Of a stretch of 64,000 bases of DNA, positions 40,009 to 49,192 are shown in pieces. The translations under genes and the position numbers were made by a program. The number at the start of each line of letters is the position of its first letter. Position 1 is the stretch's first letter. Source of the stretch: Pseudomonas sp. MYb60. Lineage in GTDB: Bacteria > Pseudomonadota > Gammaproteobacteria > Pseudomonadales > Pseudomonadaceae. A model generated the notes under the pieces. The model saw nothing but the letters and a program-made list of their open reading frames with translations. It was not told the origin of the DNA and searched no databases. Location of the stretch: the NCBI RefSeq assembly GCF_002979555.1, contig NZ_PCOZ01000009.1:102022-166021 (forward strand). Direction: 5' to 3'.

Positions 40009-40715
40009 ACCCGCTATTGGACATTCACGTGGTGCGCAAAAGCTTCGGCAGCACCACGGTACTCAAAGACGTGCACCTGGCCTTGCAACCGCGTGAAGCG
40101 GTGAGCCTGCTGGGCCCCAGCGGTTGTGGCAAAAGCACCTTGCTGCGCATCGTCGCCGGGCTGGAACAGGACTTCCAGGGCCACTTGCACAGCCCCGACG
40201 GCGAAGTCGCGTTCGTGTTCCAGGAACCACGGCTGATGCCCTGGCTCACGGTGGAGCAGAACATCGGCTTCAGCGATGACAGCCGCTACGACAAGGCCTG
40301 GGTCGCGCAATTGATCGACGAAGTCGGCCTCAAAGGCTTCGCCCAGGCGCTGCCCAAGGCGCTGTCCGGCGGCATGGCGCAACGGGTCGCCATCGCACGC
40401 GGCCTGTACTCGCGCCCCCAGGTATTGCTGCTGGATGAGCCGTTCAGCGCAGTGGATGCGTTTACCCGCATGAAGCTGCAGGACTTGCTGCTGCAACTGG
40501 CCGAGCACCACGCCATCGCGTTGCTGCTGGTGACCCATGATGTGGACGAGGCGCTCTACCTCAGTGACCGCGTTCTGGTGATGGACAACCGGCCGAGCAG
40601 TATTCGCCAGGAACTGGCGGTGGACTTGCCGCACCCGAGGGATCGACGCGATCCACTCCTGGCGCAGCTGAAGGCGCTGTCGTTGACCGAGTTGCAGCGC
40701 GCGCACGTCATCTGA
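40005..40715 (+). CDS. SsuB-like ABC ATPase
   Basis: 236 aa. Walker A GPSGCGKST, Q-loop FVFQEPRLMPW, signature LSGGMAQR, Walker B VLLLDEPFSAVD and the switch His in LLVTHDVDEALYLSDRV. Energises the SsuA/SsuC-type transporter. No SsuD or SsuE gene is adjacent, so the enzyme that releases sulfite must be elsewhere. Confidence 0.92.
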   Translation: MNPLLDIHVVRKSFGSTTVLKDVHLALQPREAVSLLGPSGCGKSTLLRIVAGLEQDFQGHLHSPDGEVAFVFQEPRLMPWLTVEQNIGFSDDSRYDKAWVAQLIDEVGLKGFAQALPKALSGGMAQRVAIARGLYSRPQVLLLDEPFSAVDAFTRMKLQDLLLQLAEHHAIALLLVTHDVDEALYLSDRVLVMDNRPSSIRQELAVDLPHPRDRRDPLLAQLKALSLTELQRAHVI

Positions 40716-40726
40716 GTGTGTGTTGA

Positions 40727-40758
40727 ATGTGGGAGGGGCTTGCTCCCTCCCACACTTA
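40727..40758. repeat. Convergent hairpin, common Pseudomonas repeat
   Basis: AATGTGGGAGGGG and CCCTCCCACACTT surround a CTTGCT loop between the ATPase gene and the fecR-like gene. This short hairpin type is widespread in fluorescent pseudomonads. Confidence 0.6.
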
Positions 40759-41682
40759 ACTCAGAGTGACCCAATACCGGGTGCGCGCGTGCACCTCAAA
40801 GCCCAGGGTCGAGGCCAGCAGGTTGAGGATGCGGTCGGTGTCATCCAGACGAAAGCTGCCGGTTACCCGCAAACCTTCGAGGCGCGGATCCCAGCGCAAC
40901 ACCCCCGGCCGATAACGCTCCAACTCCCGCAGGAAATCCCCCAACGGCTGGTTCTGCGCTGCCAGCACACCCTCGCGCCAACCCAGTTGCAGCACGTCGA
41001 ACGGCACCCACTGGCCGAGCCCGCCGGCTTTCAACGACGCTTGCTGGCCGGCTTTCAACGACGCTTGCTGGCCGCCTTGCAACGTCGCCAACTGCCCATT
41101 GAGGTCACGTACTTCAACAACGCCCTTGAGCACCGACACCCGGCACCCGCTCGCGAATTGACGCACGCAGACTTCAGCCTGGCTGACCTTGAGCTCCCCG
41201 TAGCGCGTCTGCACGGTCATGGCGGCTGTGCCCGGCACATTCAGCGCCAGCTCACCCTCCACCAGGCGGATGCGCCGCTCGATCACGTCCACGGCTGTGG
41301 CCGTGTTGAGCTGCAGGCTAGCGCCATTGGCCAACGGCAGGCGTTTGCGTTCGCCGGTCGCGGTATGCAGGTCGGCTCGCCACACGTCGATGGGCAATTG
41401 ACGGCTCAACAGCCACGTCGCCGGCACCAGCGCCGCTACCCCCAGCGCACGCTTGAGCACGGCACGCCGCCCCGGTTGCGGGCGGTCGAGGCTCGCCATC
41501 GCCAGGGCCTGGGGCAACCCGCTGAAGCGTTGACGCAGGGATTGGGCTTTCTGCCAGGTCTGTTCATGCTGCGGGTGGCTGTCGCGCCAGTGCTGCAATG
41601 CAACATGATCACGCTCGGTGGCCGCGCCGGATTCCAGCAACGCCAGCCATTGCGCAGCGGCGCGGGCAACATCGCGGCTCAC
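40756..41682 (-). CDS. FecR-like anti-sigma/sensor
   Basis: 308 aa. N-terminal DUF4880 region (VARAAAQWLALLESGAATER, WQKAQSLRQRFSGLPQAL), one membrane helix (AVLKRALGVAALVPATWLLS), then the periplasmic FecR domain. GTG 41682 overlaps the sigma stop in GTGA. An in-frame 24-bp tandem duplication (41023-41070) doubles QQASLKAG in the periplasmic part. No receptor gene follows. Confidence 0.87.
   Translation of the reverse strand: MSRDVARAAAQWLALLESGAATERDHVALQHWRDSHPQHEQTWQKAQSLRQRFSGLPQALAMASLDRPQPGRRAVLKRALGVAALVPATWLLSRQLPIDVWRADLHTATGERKRLPLANGASLQLNTATAVDVIERRIRLVEGELALNVPGTAAMTVQTRYGELKVSQAEVCVRQFASGCRVSVLKGVVEVRDLNGQLATLQGGQQASLKAGQQASLKAGGLGQWVPFDVLQLGWREGVLAAQNQPLGDFLRELERYRPGVLRWDPRLEGLRVTGSFRLDDTDRILNLLASTLGFEVHARTRYWVTLS
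41023..41089. repeat. 24-bp tandem duplication in the fecR-like gene
   Basis: Two identical copies (41023-41046 and 41047-41070) beginning GCCGGCTTTCAACGACGC, followed by a degenerate third (41071-41089). In frame; adds eight residues per copy. Confidence 0.85.
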
Positions 41683-42197
41683 AGGTCCACCAGCAGACAA
41701 TGCTCGTAGGCCTGGGCCATGTAACGCTTGACGGTGCGTTCGGACACTTCCAGGCGCTCGGCAATCTCGCGATACCCCAGGCCTTCGAGCTGGCTCCACA
41801 GGAACGCGCGGCGGACCAACACCGGCAGGCCGTCGAGCAACTCATCCAGGGCTTGCAGGGTTTCCAGCATCAGCCAGCGCTGTTCGGGCGACGGCACACA
41901 CGCTTCGGGCAGGCTGGCCAGCGCATTCAGATAGGCCTGCTCGAGGCTGCGACGCTGATGGAAGTTGACCAGCAGGCGCTTGCCTACCGTCACCAGGTAC
42001 GCCCGGGGTTCCTGCATCTGCGCGATCGGCTGGGCACTGGCAAGCACGCGCAAGAACGTATCCTGGCTCAGGTCCGCCGCATCCCAGGCGTTGCCCAGCC
42101 GCCGGCGCAGCCAGCTTTCCAGCCAACTGCGGTGGTCGCGGTAGAGGCTCGACAATGTCAGCTCAGGGGCGTGCGTCGGGACAACAGCATCATTCAT
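41679..42197 (-). CDS. ECF sigma factor, FecI type
   Basis: 172 aa. Sigma region 2 (AADLSQDTFLRVLASAQPIA, EPRAYLVTVGKRLLVNFHQR) and region 4 HTH (YREIAERLEVSERTVKRYMA). Paired with the FecR-like gene, so probably an iron-starvation sigma factor. ATG 42197 preferred over 42206. A Fur-box-like sequence lies just upstream (42230-42253). Confidence 0.88.
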   Translation of the reverse strand: MNDAVVPTHAPELTLSSLYRDHRSWLESWLRRRLGNAWDAADLSQDTFLRVLASAQPIAQMQEPRAYLVTVGKRLLVNFHQRRSLEQAYLNALASLPEACVPSPEQRWLMLETLQALDELLDGLPVLVRRAFLWSQLEGLGYREIAERLEVSERTVKRYMAQAYEHCLLVDL

Positions 42198-42229
42198 GGC
42201 AAGCAACCTGCGCGGCGCGACTATGTCTC

Positions 42230-42253
42230 AAATGAGATTAATTCTAATTAATA
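42230..42253. promoter_or_regulatory. Fur-box-like site before the fecI-like gene
   Basis: AATGAGATTAATTCTAATTA is AT-rich with the repeated hexamer spacing of Fur boxes (GATAAT-type). It lies 33 bases upstream of the sigma gene. Confidence 0.5.
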
Positions 42254-42289
42254 TCGCGTCGGCGCACCACGCTATTTTCAACATCGCGT

Positions 42290-42372
42290 TTACAGCATCG
42301 CCGCCTTCTGGCGCAGCAGGTCAATAAACAGGCGCACCTCCATAGCCACCGGCAGCGCCGCCGCCAGGCCCA
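42290..42372 (-). pseudogene. LysR C-terminal remnant
   Basis: The leftward frame reads ALPVAMEVRLFIDLLRQKAA before a TAA (42290-42292). This matches the end of LysR regulators (RLFIDFLR...). Everything upstream is lost. Confidence 0.6.
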
Positions 42373-42374
42373 TT

Positions 42375-42506
42375 GAAGGAATTTGTTATGTCGCCGTGCA
42401 GGCAGCGGCCAACCAGATGAAGAACCAGGGCCGTGGCGGCGCGATCATCGCGGTCAGCTCCATCAGCGCGCTGGTGGGCGGTGTGCAATTCATCGCCGAT
42501 TTCTAG
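42375..42506 (+). pseudogene. Short-chain dehydrogenase internal remnant
   Basis: The rightward frame reads EGICYVAVQAAANQMKNQGR and then GGAIIAVSSISALVGG, the middle of an SDR with the catalytic Ser region. The 5' half and the YxxxK part are missing. It ends by chance at TAG 42506, over the end of the channel gene. Confidence 0.65.
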
Positions 42507-43951
42507 CCGCCGTGGCGCTTGCGCAACCACTGCAGGAAGCCCTTCTTCACCGGTACCACCGGCGATTCCTCGATCAGCGCCTGGGCAGCATGCAGGCGGT
42601 AATCCAGCAGGGCTTTCATTGACTCGCTGATGTCATGCCGCGCGTCCAGGCACGGTGTGAGGAACTCCTTTTCGATGCGGTAGGCGGTGCAGAAGGTCTT
42701 TGCGGAGAAATCCGCCAGGGCCGCCTGGTCCGACAGGATGCCCGCCTCGCCAATGACCTCGCCAGGGCCCATGCGCCCCGCTTCGAACTTGTGCCCGGCC
42801 TTGGTCAGCATCACCGAGACCACACCGGATTCGATGATGAACAGATGGTCGCTGACCTCCCCGGCCGGCAAAATCATCTCGCCGCTGCGGTAGGTGTGCT
42901 GAACCATGTTCTGGCTGAAGGTTTCCTTCTCTTCCTGACGCAGGGTGGAGAAAATCGACGAACGCTCGAGCAACGCCCGCGCCGCCGACATCGCCGGCGG
43001 TGCGCTGCTTTCAGTGGCCGAGAGCAAGCCGACGCCGGCGGCCTGCAGGTGCCGGAAGGCCAGGTCGTAAAGCTGGTTCCGGACCTCGCGCTTGAGCGCC
43101 ATTGCCGGCACGAAACCGCTGATTTCGTATTCCACGCCACCGCTGACCGACGCCTTGAATGCCACGCTCGGCGCCGGCTTGGCCAACAGCGGCCGGCAGC
43201 CCTGCATCGCCCGCTCCAAAGCCTCGATCACCGTTTGCGGACGCGCATGGGGGCTCACTTGCAGGCTGACCGCCAGCCCGAACATGTCCGCCGGGCGCGA
43301 AAAGTTGATGATCTTGGCCTTGGCCGCCAGCGAGTTGGGAATCACCGCCAAGCTACCCTGGGACGTTTGCAGGCGCGTCGCGCGCCAATCGATATCGGTC
43401 ACCCGGCCTTCGGTGCCGTCGATGGAAATCCAGTCATCCAGCTGATACGGCTTGGTGGTGTTGAGCACAATCCCGGAAAACACATCGCTGAGGGTGCTCT
43501 GCAACGCCAGGCCGACGATGATTGCCACTGCCCCGGACGTGGCCAGCACGCCTTTGACCGGCAGGTCCAGCACGTAAGCCATGGCAGCGATGATCGCGAT
43601 CAGGAAAATCACCGCCCCCATCAAATCCTGCAACAACCGCCCGGTATGCCCGACCCGCTGCATCATCAACGCCCCGAGCAATACCGTCAGCGTGCGCGCC
43701 GCAAACAGCCACCAGCCAATCTGCAACGCCGTGGCGGCCAGGTGCATCGCGGTGTGCTCGCCATAGGGCGCAATTTGCATCGGGTTCATGCCGTCGTTGA
43801 ACAGCACGGCGCTGTACACGGCAAAAATCACCAACCGCGCCCCCAGCTTCCAATTGGCCAACTGGGGGGAAATCAGGCGCCAGACGGCAATGTCGATGAG
43901 GATCAGCGCCAACGCGCAAAGCATCGGGTGTTCGGAAATGAATGAAGGCAT
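42503..43951 (-). CDS. MscS-type channel with cyclic-nucleotide-binding domain
   Basis: 482 aa. Four to five membrane helices; the MscS pore region AYVLDLPVKGVLATSGAVAI and GLALQSTLSDVFSGIVL; a beta domain (about 180-245; DDWISIDGTEGRVTDIDWRA); C-terminal cNMP-binding domain (FSTLRQEEKETFSQNM, GEMILPAGEVSDHLFIIESG, GEVIGEAGILSDQ). Opens under membrane tension, possibly tuned by a nucleotide. ATG 43951 chosen at the start of the first helix. Confidence 0.88.
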   Translation of the reverse strand: MPSFISEHPMLCALALILIDIAVWRLISPQLANWKLGARLVIFAVYSAVLFNDGMNPMQIAPYGEHTAMHLAATALQIGWWLFAARTLTVLLGALMMQRVGHTGRLLQDLMGAVIFLIAIIAAMAYVLDLPVKGVLATSGAVAIIVGLALQSTLSDVFSGIVLNTTKPYQLDDWISIDGTEGRVTDIDWRATRLQTSQGSLAVIPNSLAAKAKIINFSRPADMFGLAVSLQVSPHARPQTVIEALERAMQGCRPLLAKPAPSVAFKASVSGGVEYEISGFVPAMALKREVRNQLYDLAFRHLQAAGVGLLSATESSAPPAMSAARALLERSSIFSTLRQEEKETFSQNMVQHTYRSGEMILPAGEVSDHLFIIESGVVSVMLTKAGHKFEAGRMGPGEVIGEAGILSDQAALADFSAKTFCTAYRIEKEFLTPCLDARHDISESMKALLDYRLHAAQALIEESPVVPVKKGFLQWLRKRHGG

Positions 43952-44074
43952 CCAGGCGACTCCAGGGCGAATGGCCAGAAGATCGCATGAAATGGGGTTG
44001 TGGGGTATAGCGGGTGTGCTGAGATGTGAGCGACGAAGTTCCACTGTGTGGGGGGCAAGCCCCCCCTACTGCCT

Positions 44075-44941
44075 TTAACCCGCCACCTGCCCAAACCGCC
44101 CCGAATGAAAGTCCTCGAACGCCTGGTGGATTTCCTGCTCGGTGTTCATCACGAACGGGCCATGTCCCACGATCGGCTCGTCAATCGGTTCGCCGCTGAG
44201 CAGCAGCACCTTGGCATCGTCGTTGGACTCCAGCGTCAATTGGCTGCCGTCGCGTTCGAACAGGGCCAGGTCGCCTTGGCGTGCGATTTGCTCGCCGTTG
44301 ATCAGCACGGTGCCGCGCAGGATCACCAGGGCGCTGTTGCGTCCGGCGTGCAGGTCAAGGGTGACGGACTTACCGGCGTTGAGGCGCAGGTCCCACAGGT
44401 CGATAGGCGTGAAGGTACGCGCCGGGCCCCGGGTGCCGGCGAATTCACCGGCGATCAGGCGCAGTTGGCCGGCGTAGTTGGCCAGAGGCAGCACGGGGAT
44501 GTCGCCGTCGAGGAGGGTCTGGTAACCGGCGTCGGCCATTTTGTCCTTCGCCGGCAGGTTGACCCACAGTTGCACCATCTCCAATGGACCGCCGCTGCGG
44601 GCGAAGGCTTCGGAGTGGAATTCCTCGTGGATGATGCCGCTGGCGGCGGTCATCCACTGCACGTCGCCGGGGCCGATTTTGCCGCCGCCGCCGCTGGAAT
44701 CGCGGTGTTCGACTTCACCGTCGTAGACGATGGTCACGGTCTCAAAACCACGATGGGGGTGCTGGCCGACGCCGCGGCGCTGCTCGGTCGGCGTGAATTC
44801 GGCCGGGCCCGCGTGGTCCAGCAGCAGAAACGGGCTGATGTGTTTGCCCAGGTTGTCGTAGGAAAACAGCGTGCGCACCGGGAAGCCGTCGCCGACCCAA
44901 TGGCCGCGTGGGCTGGTGTAGATACCGATGAGTTTTTTCAT
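44075..44941 (-). CDS. Pirin family protein
   Basis: 288 aa, bicupin. Metal-site pattern HPHRGFETVTIVYDGEVEHR and E in WMTAASGIIHEEFH are present in the N-terminal cupin. Possible quercetinase or redox-sensing role. GGAGGATC precedes ATG 44941. It is divergent from the response regulator gene. Confidence 0.9.
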   Translation of the reverse strand: MKKLIGIYTSPRGHWVGDGFPVRTLFSYDNLGKHISPFLLLDHAGPAEFTPTEQRRGVGQHPHRGFETVTIVYDGEVEHRDSSGGGGKIGPGDVQWMTAASGIIHEEFHSEAFARSGGPLEMVQLWVNLPAKDKMADAGYQTLLDGDIPVLPLANYAGQLRLIAGEFAGTRGPARTFTPIDLWDLRLNAGKSVTLDLHAGRNSALVILRGTVLINGEQIARQGDLALFERDGSQLTLESNDDAKVLLLSGEPIDEPIVGHGPFVMNTEQEIHQAFEDFHSGRFGQVAG

Positions 44942-45065
44942 GATGATCCTCCAAAGTACATACACCTTAAATCCGATAGCAATAACGCGCTAGACAGCAA
45001 AAACAGCCTTGAGCGTCCTACTGATGGAACGGCGTACCGGCTAATCGCCACAAAAAAACGCGTTA

Positions 45066-45086
45066 ATGATAATGACTCGTAGTAAT
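45066..45086. promoter_or_regulatory. Fur-box-like site before the two-component genes
   Basis: ATGATAATGACTCGTAGTAA keeps the GATAATGA half of the Fur consensus. It lies about 40 bases before the response regulator start. Confidence 0.45.
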
Positions 45087-45123
45087 ATCCCCGACTTTCC
45101 CATCCAACCTGTCGAGGGCTGCA

Positions 45124-45867
45124 ATGCCGTTTGCCGCTGCAACTGTCGCGCCGCGCGTGTTGGTGGTGGATGACCACCGCAAAATCCGCGAACCCCTGGC
45201 CACCTACCTGCGACGCCATACGTTCGATGTGCGCACCGCCGAGGATGCGGCCGGCATGTGGCAATTGCTCAAGGCCCAGGCCTTCGACGTGGTGGTACTC
45301 GACGTATTGCTGCCCGATGGCGATGGTTTCGACTTGTGCAACCAACTGCACCGGCGCAGCCAGATCCCGGTGATCCTGTTGACCGCCCGCGACACCCCTG
45401 CCGATCGTGTGCGCGGCCTGGACCTGGGCGCCGACGATTACGTCACCAAGCCCTTCGAACCCCGCGAGCTGGTGGCGCGCATCAACAGCGTGCTGCGTCG
45501 TCAGGGCCGCAGCACCGGGACGGTCGCGCCGAGCAAGGGCATCCGCAGCTACCAGTTTGCCGGCTGGCAGTTCAGCGTCGCCACGGCCACGTTGAAGCGC
45601 GACGACGCCCCGCCGATCCAGCTCAGCACCGCCGAAAGCCGACTGCTGCAAGTGTTCCTCGAACACCCCAATACGCTATTGCCCCGTGAACGCTTGATCG
45701 ACCTGACGGCCGCCGCCGACAGCGACGTCAGCGACCGCGCCATCGACCGCCAGGTCAGCCGCCTGCGCCGCAAGCTGGCCCACGGCGACGACGCCCTGGA
45801 CCTGCTGCGCACCATTTGGGGCGGTGGTTACCTGCTGGCGGCCGAGGTGCATGAATGCGTGCCCTGA
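45124..45867 (+). CDS. OmpR-family response regulator
   Basis: 247 aa. Receiver domain with VLVVDDHRKIREPLATYLRR, phosphoacceptor Asp in DVVVLDVLLPDGDGFD and Lys in YVTKPFEPRELVARI; C-terminal winged helix (LLPRERLIDLTAAADSDVSD, RAIDRQVSRLRRKL). Overlaps the kinase gene by 13 bp. With the convergent TonB receptor it resembles PfeRS/PirRS siderophore systems of Pseudomonas. Confidence 0.92.
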   Translation: MPFAAATVAPRVLVVDDHRKIREPLATYLRRHTFDVRTAEDAAGMWQLLKAQAFDVVVLDVLLPDGDGFDLCNQLHRRSQIPVILLTARDTPADRVRGLDLGADDYVTKPFEPRELVARINSVLRRQGRSTGTVAPSKGIRSYQFAGWQFSVATATLKRDDAPPIQLSTAESRLLQVFLEHPNTLLPRERLIDLTAAADSDVSDRAIDRQVSRLRRKLAHGDDALDLLRTIWGGGYLLAAEVHECVP

Positions 45868-47207
45868 GCCGACTGTGGCCGCGCACCCTGGCGCGACAGT
45901 TGAGCCTGTTGCTGCTGTTGGCGTTGCTGGCGTCCAACGCCATCGCGATGCTGTTTTTACAACGCACTGGAAGCCTGATCCATCCGTTGTCCCGCAGTTT
46001 CAGCCTCGAACGCCTGAGCACCGCCCATCACACTGCGCTGGACCTGCCCGCGGCGGAAACCGAGCACCTGCTGGACGCGATGAGCAACGAGCCGACGCGT
46101 TTCTGGATCGCCACCACGCCAGAGGTAGCCCCCTTCGAGCTACGCCCGGAGGAAAACCGACTGGCCAACGAACTGCGGCGCCAACTGAAGTTACCGGAAG
46201 CCGTGCCCCTTGGCATGCAACTGGAGCGCGTCAGTGGCGCCAACGCCCGCACCCACGTGTTCAGCCCCGCCGGGTGGGCACCGCTGCGCCTGCGTACCAG
46301 CATCGCACTGCCCAACGGCACCTACCTGAACGCCGTACAATTTCCTGCCGGTGCCTATGAATGGGGCCGCGTGCTGGCCTACAGTTTGCCGGTGACGACC
46401 CTGCCCGTGCTGCTGATCGTGATGTTCTTCATCACTCGCGTGGTGCGCCCGATCAAGACCCTCGCCCAGGCCACCGCGCGTGTCAGCCGTGGCGAATGGA
46501 TCGCCCCGCTGCCTGAACGCGGCCCCCAGGAAGCCCGTGACCTCACCGCCGCCTTCAACACCATGCAAGCCAACCTCGCCCGGCATGTCGAAGGCCGCAC
46601 GCGCATGCTCGCGGCGGTCAGCCATGACCTGAACACGCCAATCACCGAACTGCGCCTGCAAGTGGAGCTGCTGGAGCCCGGCAATACCCGTGACGACATG
46701 CTCGAAAGCCTCGCGGAACTGAGCGCGATGGTGCGAGAAACCCTGGATTTCGTGCGCGACGATGCCGTGCAGGAAACCACCACCACGCTGTCCCTGAGCG
46801 GGTTGCTGGATGACCTGGCCAAGCGTTATCAACGCCTGCAACAGCCGGTAGCCTGGAACGGTTCGCCGCCATTGGCACTGACCTGTCGCCCGCTGGCGCT
46901 CAAGCGCGCCCTTACCAACCTGATCGACAACGCCCTGCGCCATGCCGGCGATGCGCGCCTGAGCCTGGTGCGTGAGGACAGCGGCTGGCTGCGCATCGAG
47001 ATTCTCGACCATGGCCACGGCCTGCCCGAAGACTGGCTGAGCAAGGTCTTCGAACCCTTCGTGCAACGGGGCGTCAGCGACGGGGGTGTGGGCCTGGGCC
47101 TGGCGATTGCACGGTCGTGCATCCAGGCCCATGGCGGTGAGCTGGTATTGGAAAATCGCCCACCGGCCGGCCTGTGCGCGGTGGTGCGATTGCCCGCAGC
47201 GCTTTAG
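45855..47207 (+). CDS. Sensor histidine kinase
   Basis: 450 aa. Membrane helix (about 14-35), periplasmic loop, second helix (about 178-198), HAMP, H-box AAVSHDLNTPITELRLQVEL, N-box NLIDNALRHAGDA and G-boxes EILDHGHGLP and GGVGLGLAIARSC. Phosphorylates the regulator encoded just before. Its end overlaps the convergent receptor gene by 4 bp. Confidence 0.92.
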   Translation: MRALSRLWPRTLARQLSLLLLLALLASNAIAMLFLQRTGSLIHPLSRSFSLERLSTAHHTALDLPAAETEHLLDAMSNEPTRFWIATTPEVAPFELRPEENRLANELRRQLKLPEAVPLGMQLERVSGANARTHVFSPAGWAPLRLRTSIALPNGTYLNAVQFPAGAYEWGRVLAYSLPVTTLPVLLIVMFFITRVVRPIKTLAQATARVSRGEWIAPLPERGPQEARDLTAAFNTMQANLARHVEGRTRMLAAVSHDLNTPITELRLQVELLEPGNTRDDMLESLAELSAMVRETLDFVRDDAVQETTTTLSLSGLLDDLAKRYQRLQQPVAWNGSPPLALTCRPLALKRALTNLIDNALRHAGDARLSLVREDSGWLRIEILDHGHGLPEDWLSKVFEPFVQRGVSDGGVGLGLAIARSCIQAHGGELVLENRPPAGLCAVVRLPAAL

Positions 47208-49144
47208 AAATTGAGCGTTGCGCCCATCCATAACGTGCGGCCGTAGTTCACCGTGCCGTAGGTTTCATCGTCCAGGCGCTTGTCGGTCAGGTTGTTGAGG
47301 GAGGCGTTCAAGGTCAGCGAATCGGTGACGTCGAACGAGCCACCCAGGTCGGCGGTGGTGTAGCCCGGCGCGGGCTTTTCAGTGGTGAGGGTGTTGCCGG
47401 TTTCTTCACCGTAGTAGCTCAGCGACGCCCAGGCCTGGGTACGGTCGTTGATCGTCCACTCGGTGCGCACATTGGCTTTCTGCTCTGGCGTCAGAGCCAG
47501 CGGCATGCCTGTGTTGGCACCGCTTTTCTGCTCGGAATCGGTGTAGGTGTAGTTGGCCTTGAGCAGCAGGCTGTCGTTGATGTCCCACTGGCCGTTCAGC
47601 TCGACGCCCTGGATGATCGCCTTGTCGACGTTGACCCGCTCCATGACGGTGTAGCGCCCCCAGCGGCGATCCGTGGTGACGGTAGAGAGCTTGTCCTGGA
47701 AGTCGTTGTAGAACAGCGTCACGCCGCCGGACAGGTTGTTGCGGTTGCTCCACAGCGCCGAGACTTCGTAGTTGGTGCTGGTCTCCGGCTTGAGGTCGGG
47801 GTTGCCGAACATCACGAAACGGTTGCGCCGCAGGTAGGCATAGTCGGCGACCACTGCGCGCAATTCCGGGGCCTTGAACCCGCGGGCGACGCCGCCCTTG
47901 AATGTCCACTCATCCGTGGCGCGCCACACGCCATAGACCCGCGGGCTGACGTGGGCACCGTACTGTTCATGCTCGTCCAGGCGCAGGCCGGTGGTGAGCG
48001 CAAAGCGATCCGTGACCGACCATTCGTTTTCGGCGAACAGGGCTTTTTGGGTGACCGTGAACTTATAGTCCACGCGGTCGCCAAGGCCCTGGTTCCAGTC
48101 GGTCAACTCGCTTTTGTTCCATTGCGCACCGACGGTGCTGACGTTATGGGCGGTGGGCACCACCAGCTTGGCGTCGAACACGGTGTTCTTGATCTCGGGT
48201 TTGCGTCCAAAAATATCGCTTTGATCCGGCGTGGCCTTGCCTTCGCGGGTGGACGTCTCCTGGGACAGGGCGATGTCCGAGGTGGCCCAGCCCCAACGGC
48301 CCTGGTGGGACAGCGACCAGTGATCTCGGTTGTTTTCCTGCTCGCGGGTAGCCCAATTGGCGCTCATCCCATCGCCGTTCTTCAGGCGGGTGGCACCGGC
48401 TTCCAGCAGGATGTCGTGGTCGAGGGTCGGGGTGAAGGCCAGGCGTGCGGTGAGGTCGCGGTGGTCGGCCTTGCTGAAGCCGTTGGTCTGCTCGATGTCG
48501 TCGTCGGCCTGGCGGTCGAGGTAGCGGCCCCATACCTGCAGGCCGAGGAAGTCTTCCTTGAGCGGACCGCTGAGGTAGAACTGGGTCTGGCGCGCGTTGC
48601 CCTGGTCGCTGTGCTGGCGTGCCGAGTAGTCGTAGCCGACAGAACCGCCCCAAGTCGGAGAAACCTTGCGCGTGATCACATTGATCACCCCGCCGATGGC
48701 ATCCGAGCCGTACAGCGACGACATCGGCCCGCGTACCACTTCGATGCGTTCGATGGCAGCGGCCGGCGGCACGAAACTCTGCTCGTACCCGCTGTTGCCG
48801 TTGACCCGCGACTCCCGGGCGCTCTGGCGCTTGCCGTCGACCATGATCAGGGTGTAATCGGCCGGCATGCCACGGATCGAGATGTCGGTTTCATTCGCAC
48901 CGCCGTTGACCGTCACCCCTTCCACGTCCTTCACGGCATCACCGAGGTCGCGATAGGACTTGCGACGCAGCGCCTCACCCTCAATCACCGTGACCGAGGC
49001 CGGCGCGTCCTCCACGCTCTGGGCAAACCCGGAAGCGGTGACCACCACGTCGTTGAGTTCCAGCGGAGCGGCCTCGTCGGCCTGGGCATGGAAGCTACCG
49101 GCGACCAACAGGGCCAGGGGCGTGAGGCGAAAAACAGCAAGCAT
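47204..49144 (-). CDS. TonB-dependent receptor (CirA/FepA-like)
   Basis: 646 aa. Signal peptide (LAVFRLTPLALLVAGSFHAQ), TonB box ELNDVVVTASG, plug domain (TVIEGEALRRKSYRDLGDAV, RIEVVRGPMSSLYGSDAIGG, VINVITRKV), then a 22-strand barrel ending in aromatic F (MGATLNF). Likely catecholate siderophore or colicin-type receptor. A Fur-like box lies upstream (49174-49192). It faces the two-component genes. Confidence 0.92.
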   Translation of the reverse strand: MLAVFRLTPLALLVAGSFHAQADEAAPLELNDVVVTASGFAQSVEDAPASVTVIEGEALRRKSYRDLGDAVKDVEGVTVNGGANETDISIRGMPADYTLIMVDGKRQSARESRVNGNSGYEQSFVPPAAAIERIEVVRGPMSSLYGSDAIGGVINVITRKVSPTWGGSVGYDYSARQHSDQGNARQTQFYLSGPLKEDFLGLQVWGRYLDRQADDDIEQTNGFSKADHRDLTARLAFTPTLDHDILLEAGATRLKNGDGMSANWATREQENNRDHWSLSHQGRWGWATSDIALSQETSTREGKATPDQSDIFGRKPEIKNTVFDAKLVVPTAHNVSTVGAQWNKSELTDWNQGLGDRVDYKFTVTQKALFAENEWSVTDRFALTTGLRLDEHEQYGAHVSPRVYGVWRATDEWTFKGGVARGFKAPELRAVVADYAYLRRNRFVMFGNPDLKPETSTNYEVSALWSNRNNLSGGVTLFYNDFQDKLSTVTTDRRWGRYTVMERVNVDKAIIQGVELNGQWDINDSLLLKANYTYTDSEQKSGANTGMPLALTPEQKANVRTEWTINDRTQAWASLSYYGEETGNTLTTEKPAPGYTTADLGGSFDVTDSLTLNASLNNLTDKRLDDETYGTVNYGRTLWMGATLNF

Positions 49145-49173
49145 GGGCGTGGACCTTAGGAATGGACTCAAAA

Positions 49174-49192
49174 GAGAATCGTAATCATCTAG
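49174..49192. promoter_or_regulatory. Fur-box-like site before the TonB receptor
   Basis: GAGAATCGTAATCATCTAG matches GATAATGATAATCATTATC at 13 of 19 positions by eye. It lies 30 bases before the receptor start. Confidence 0.55.
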
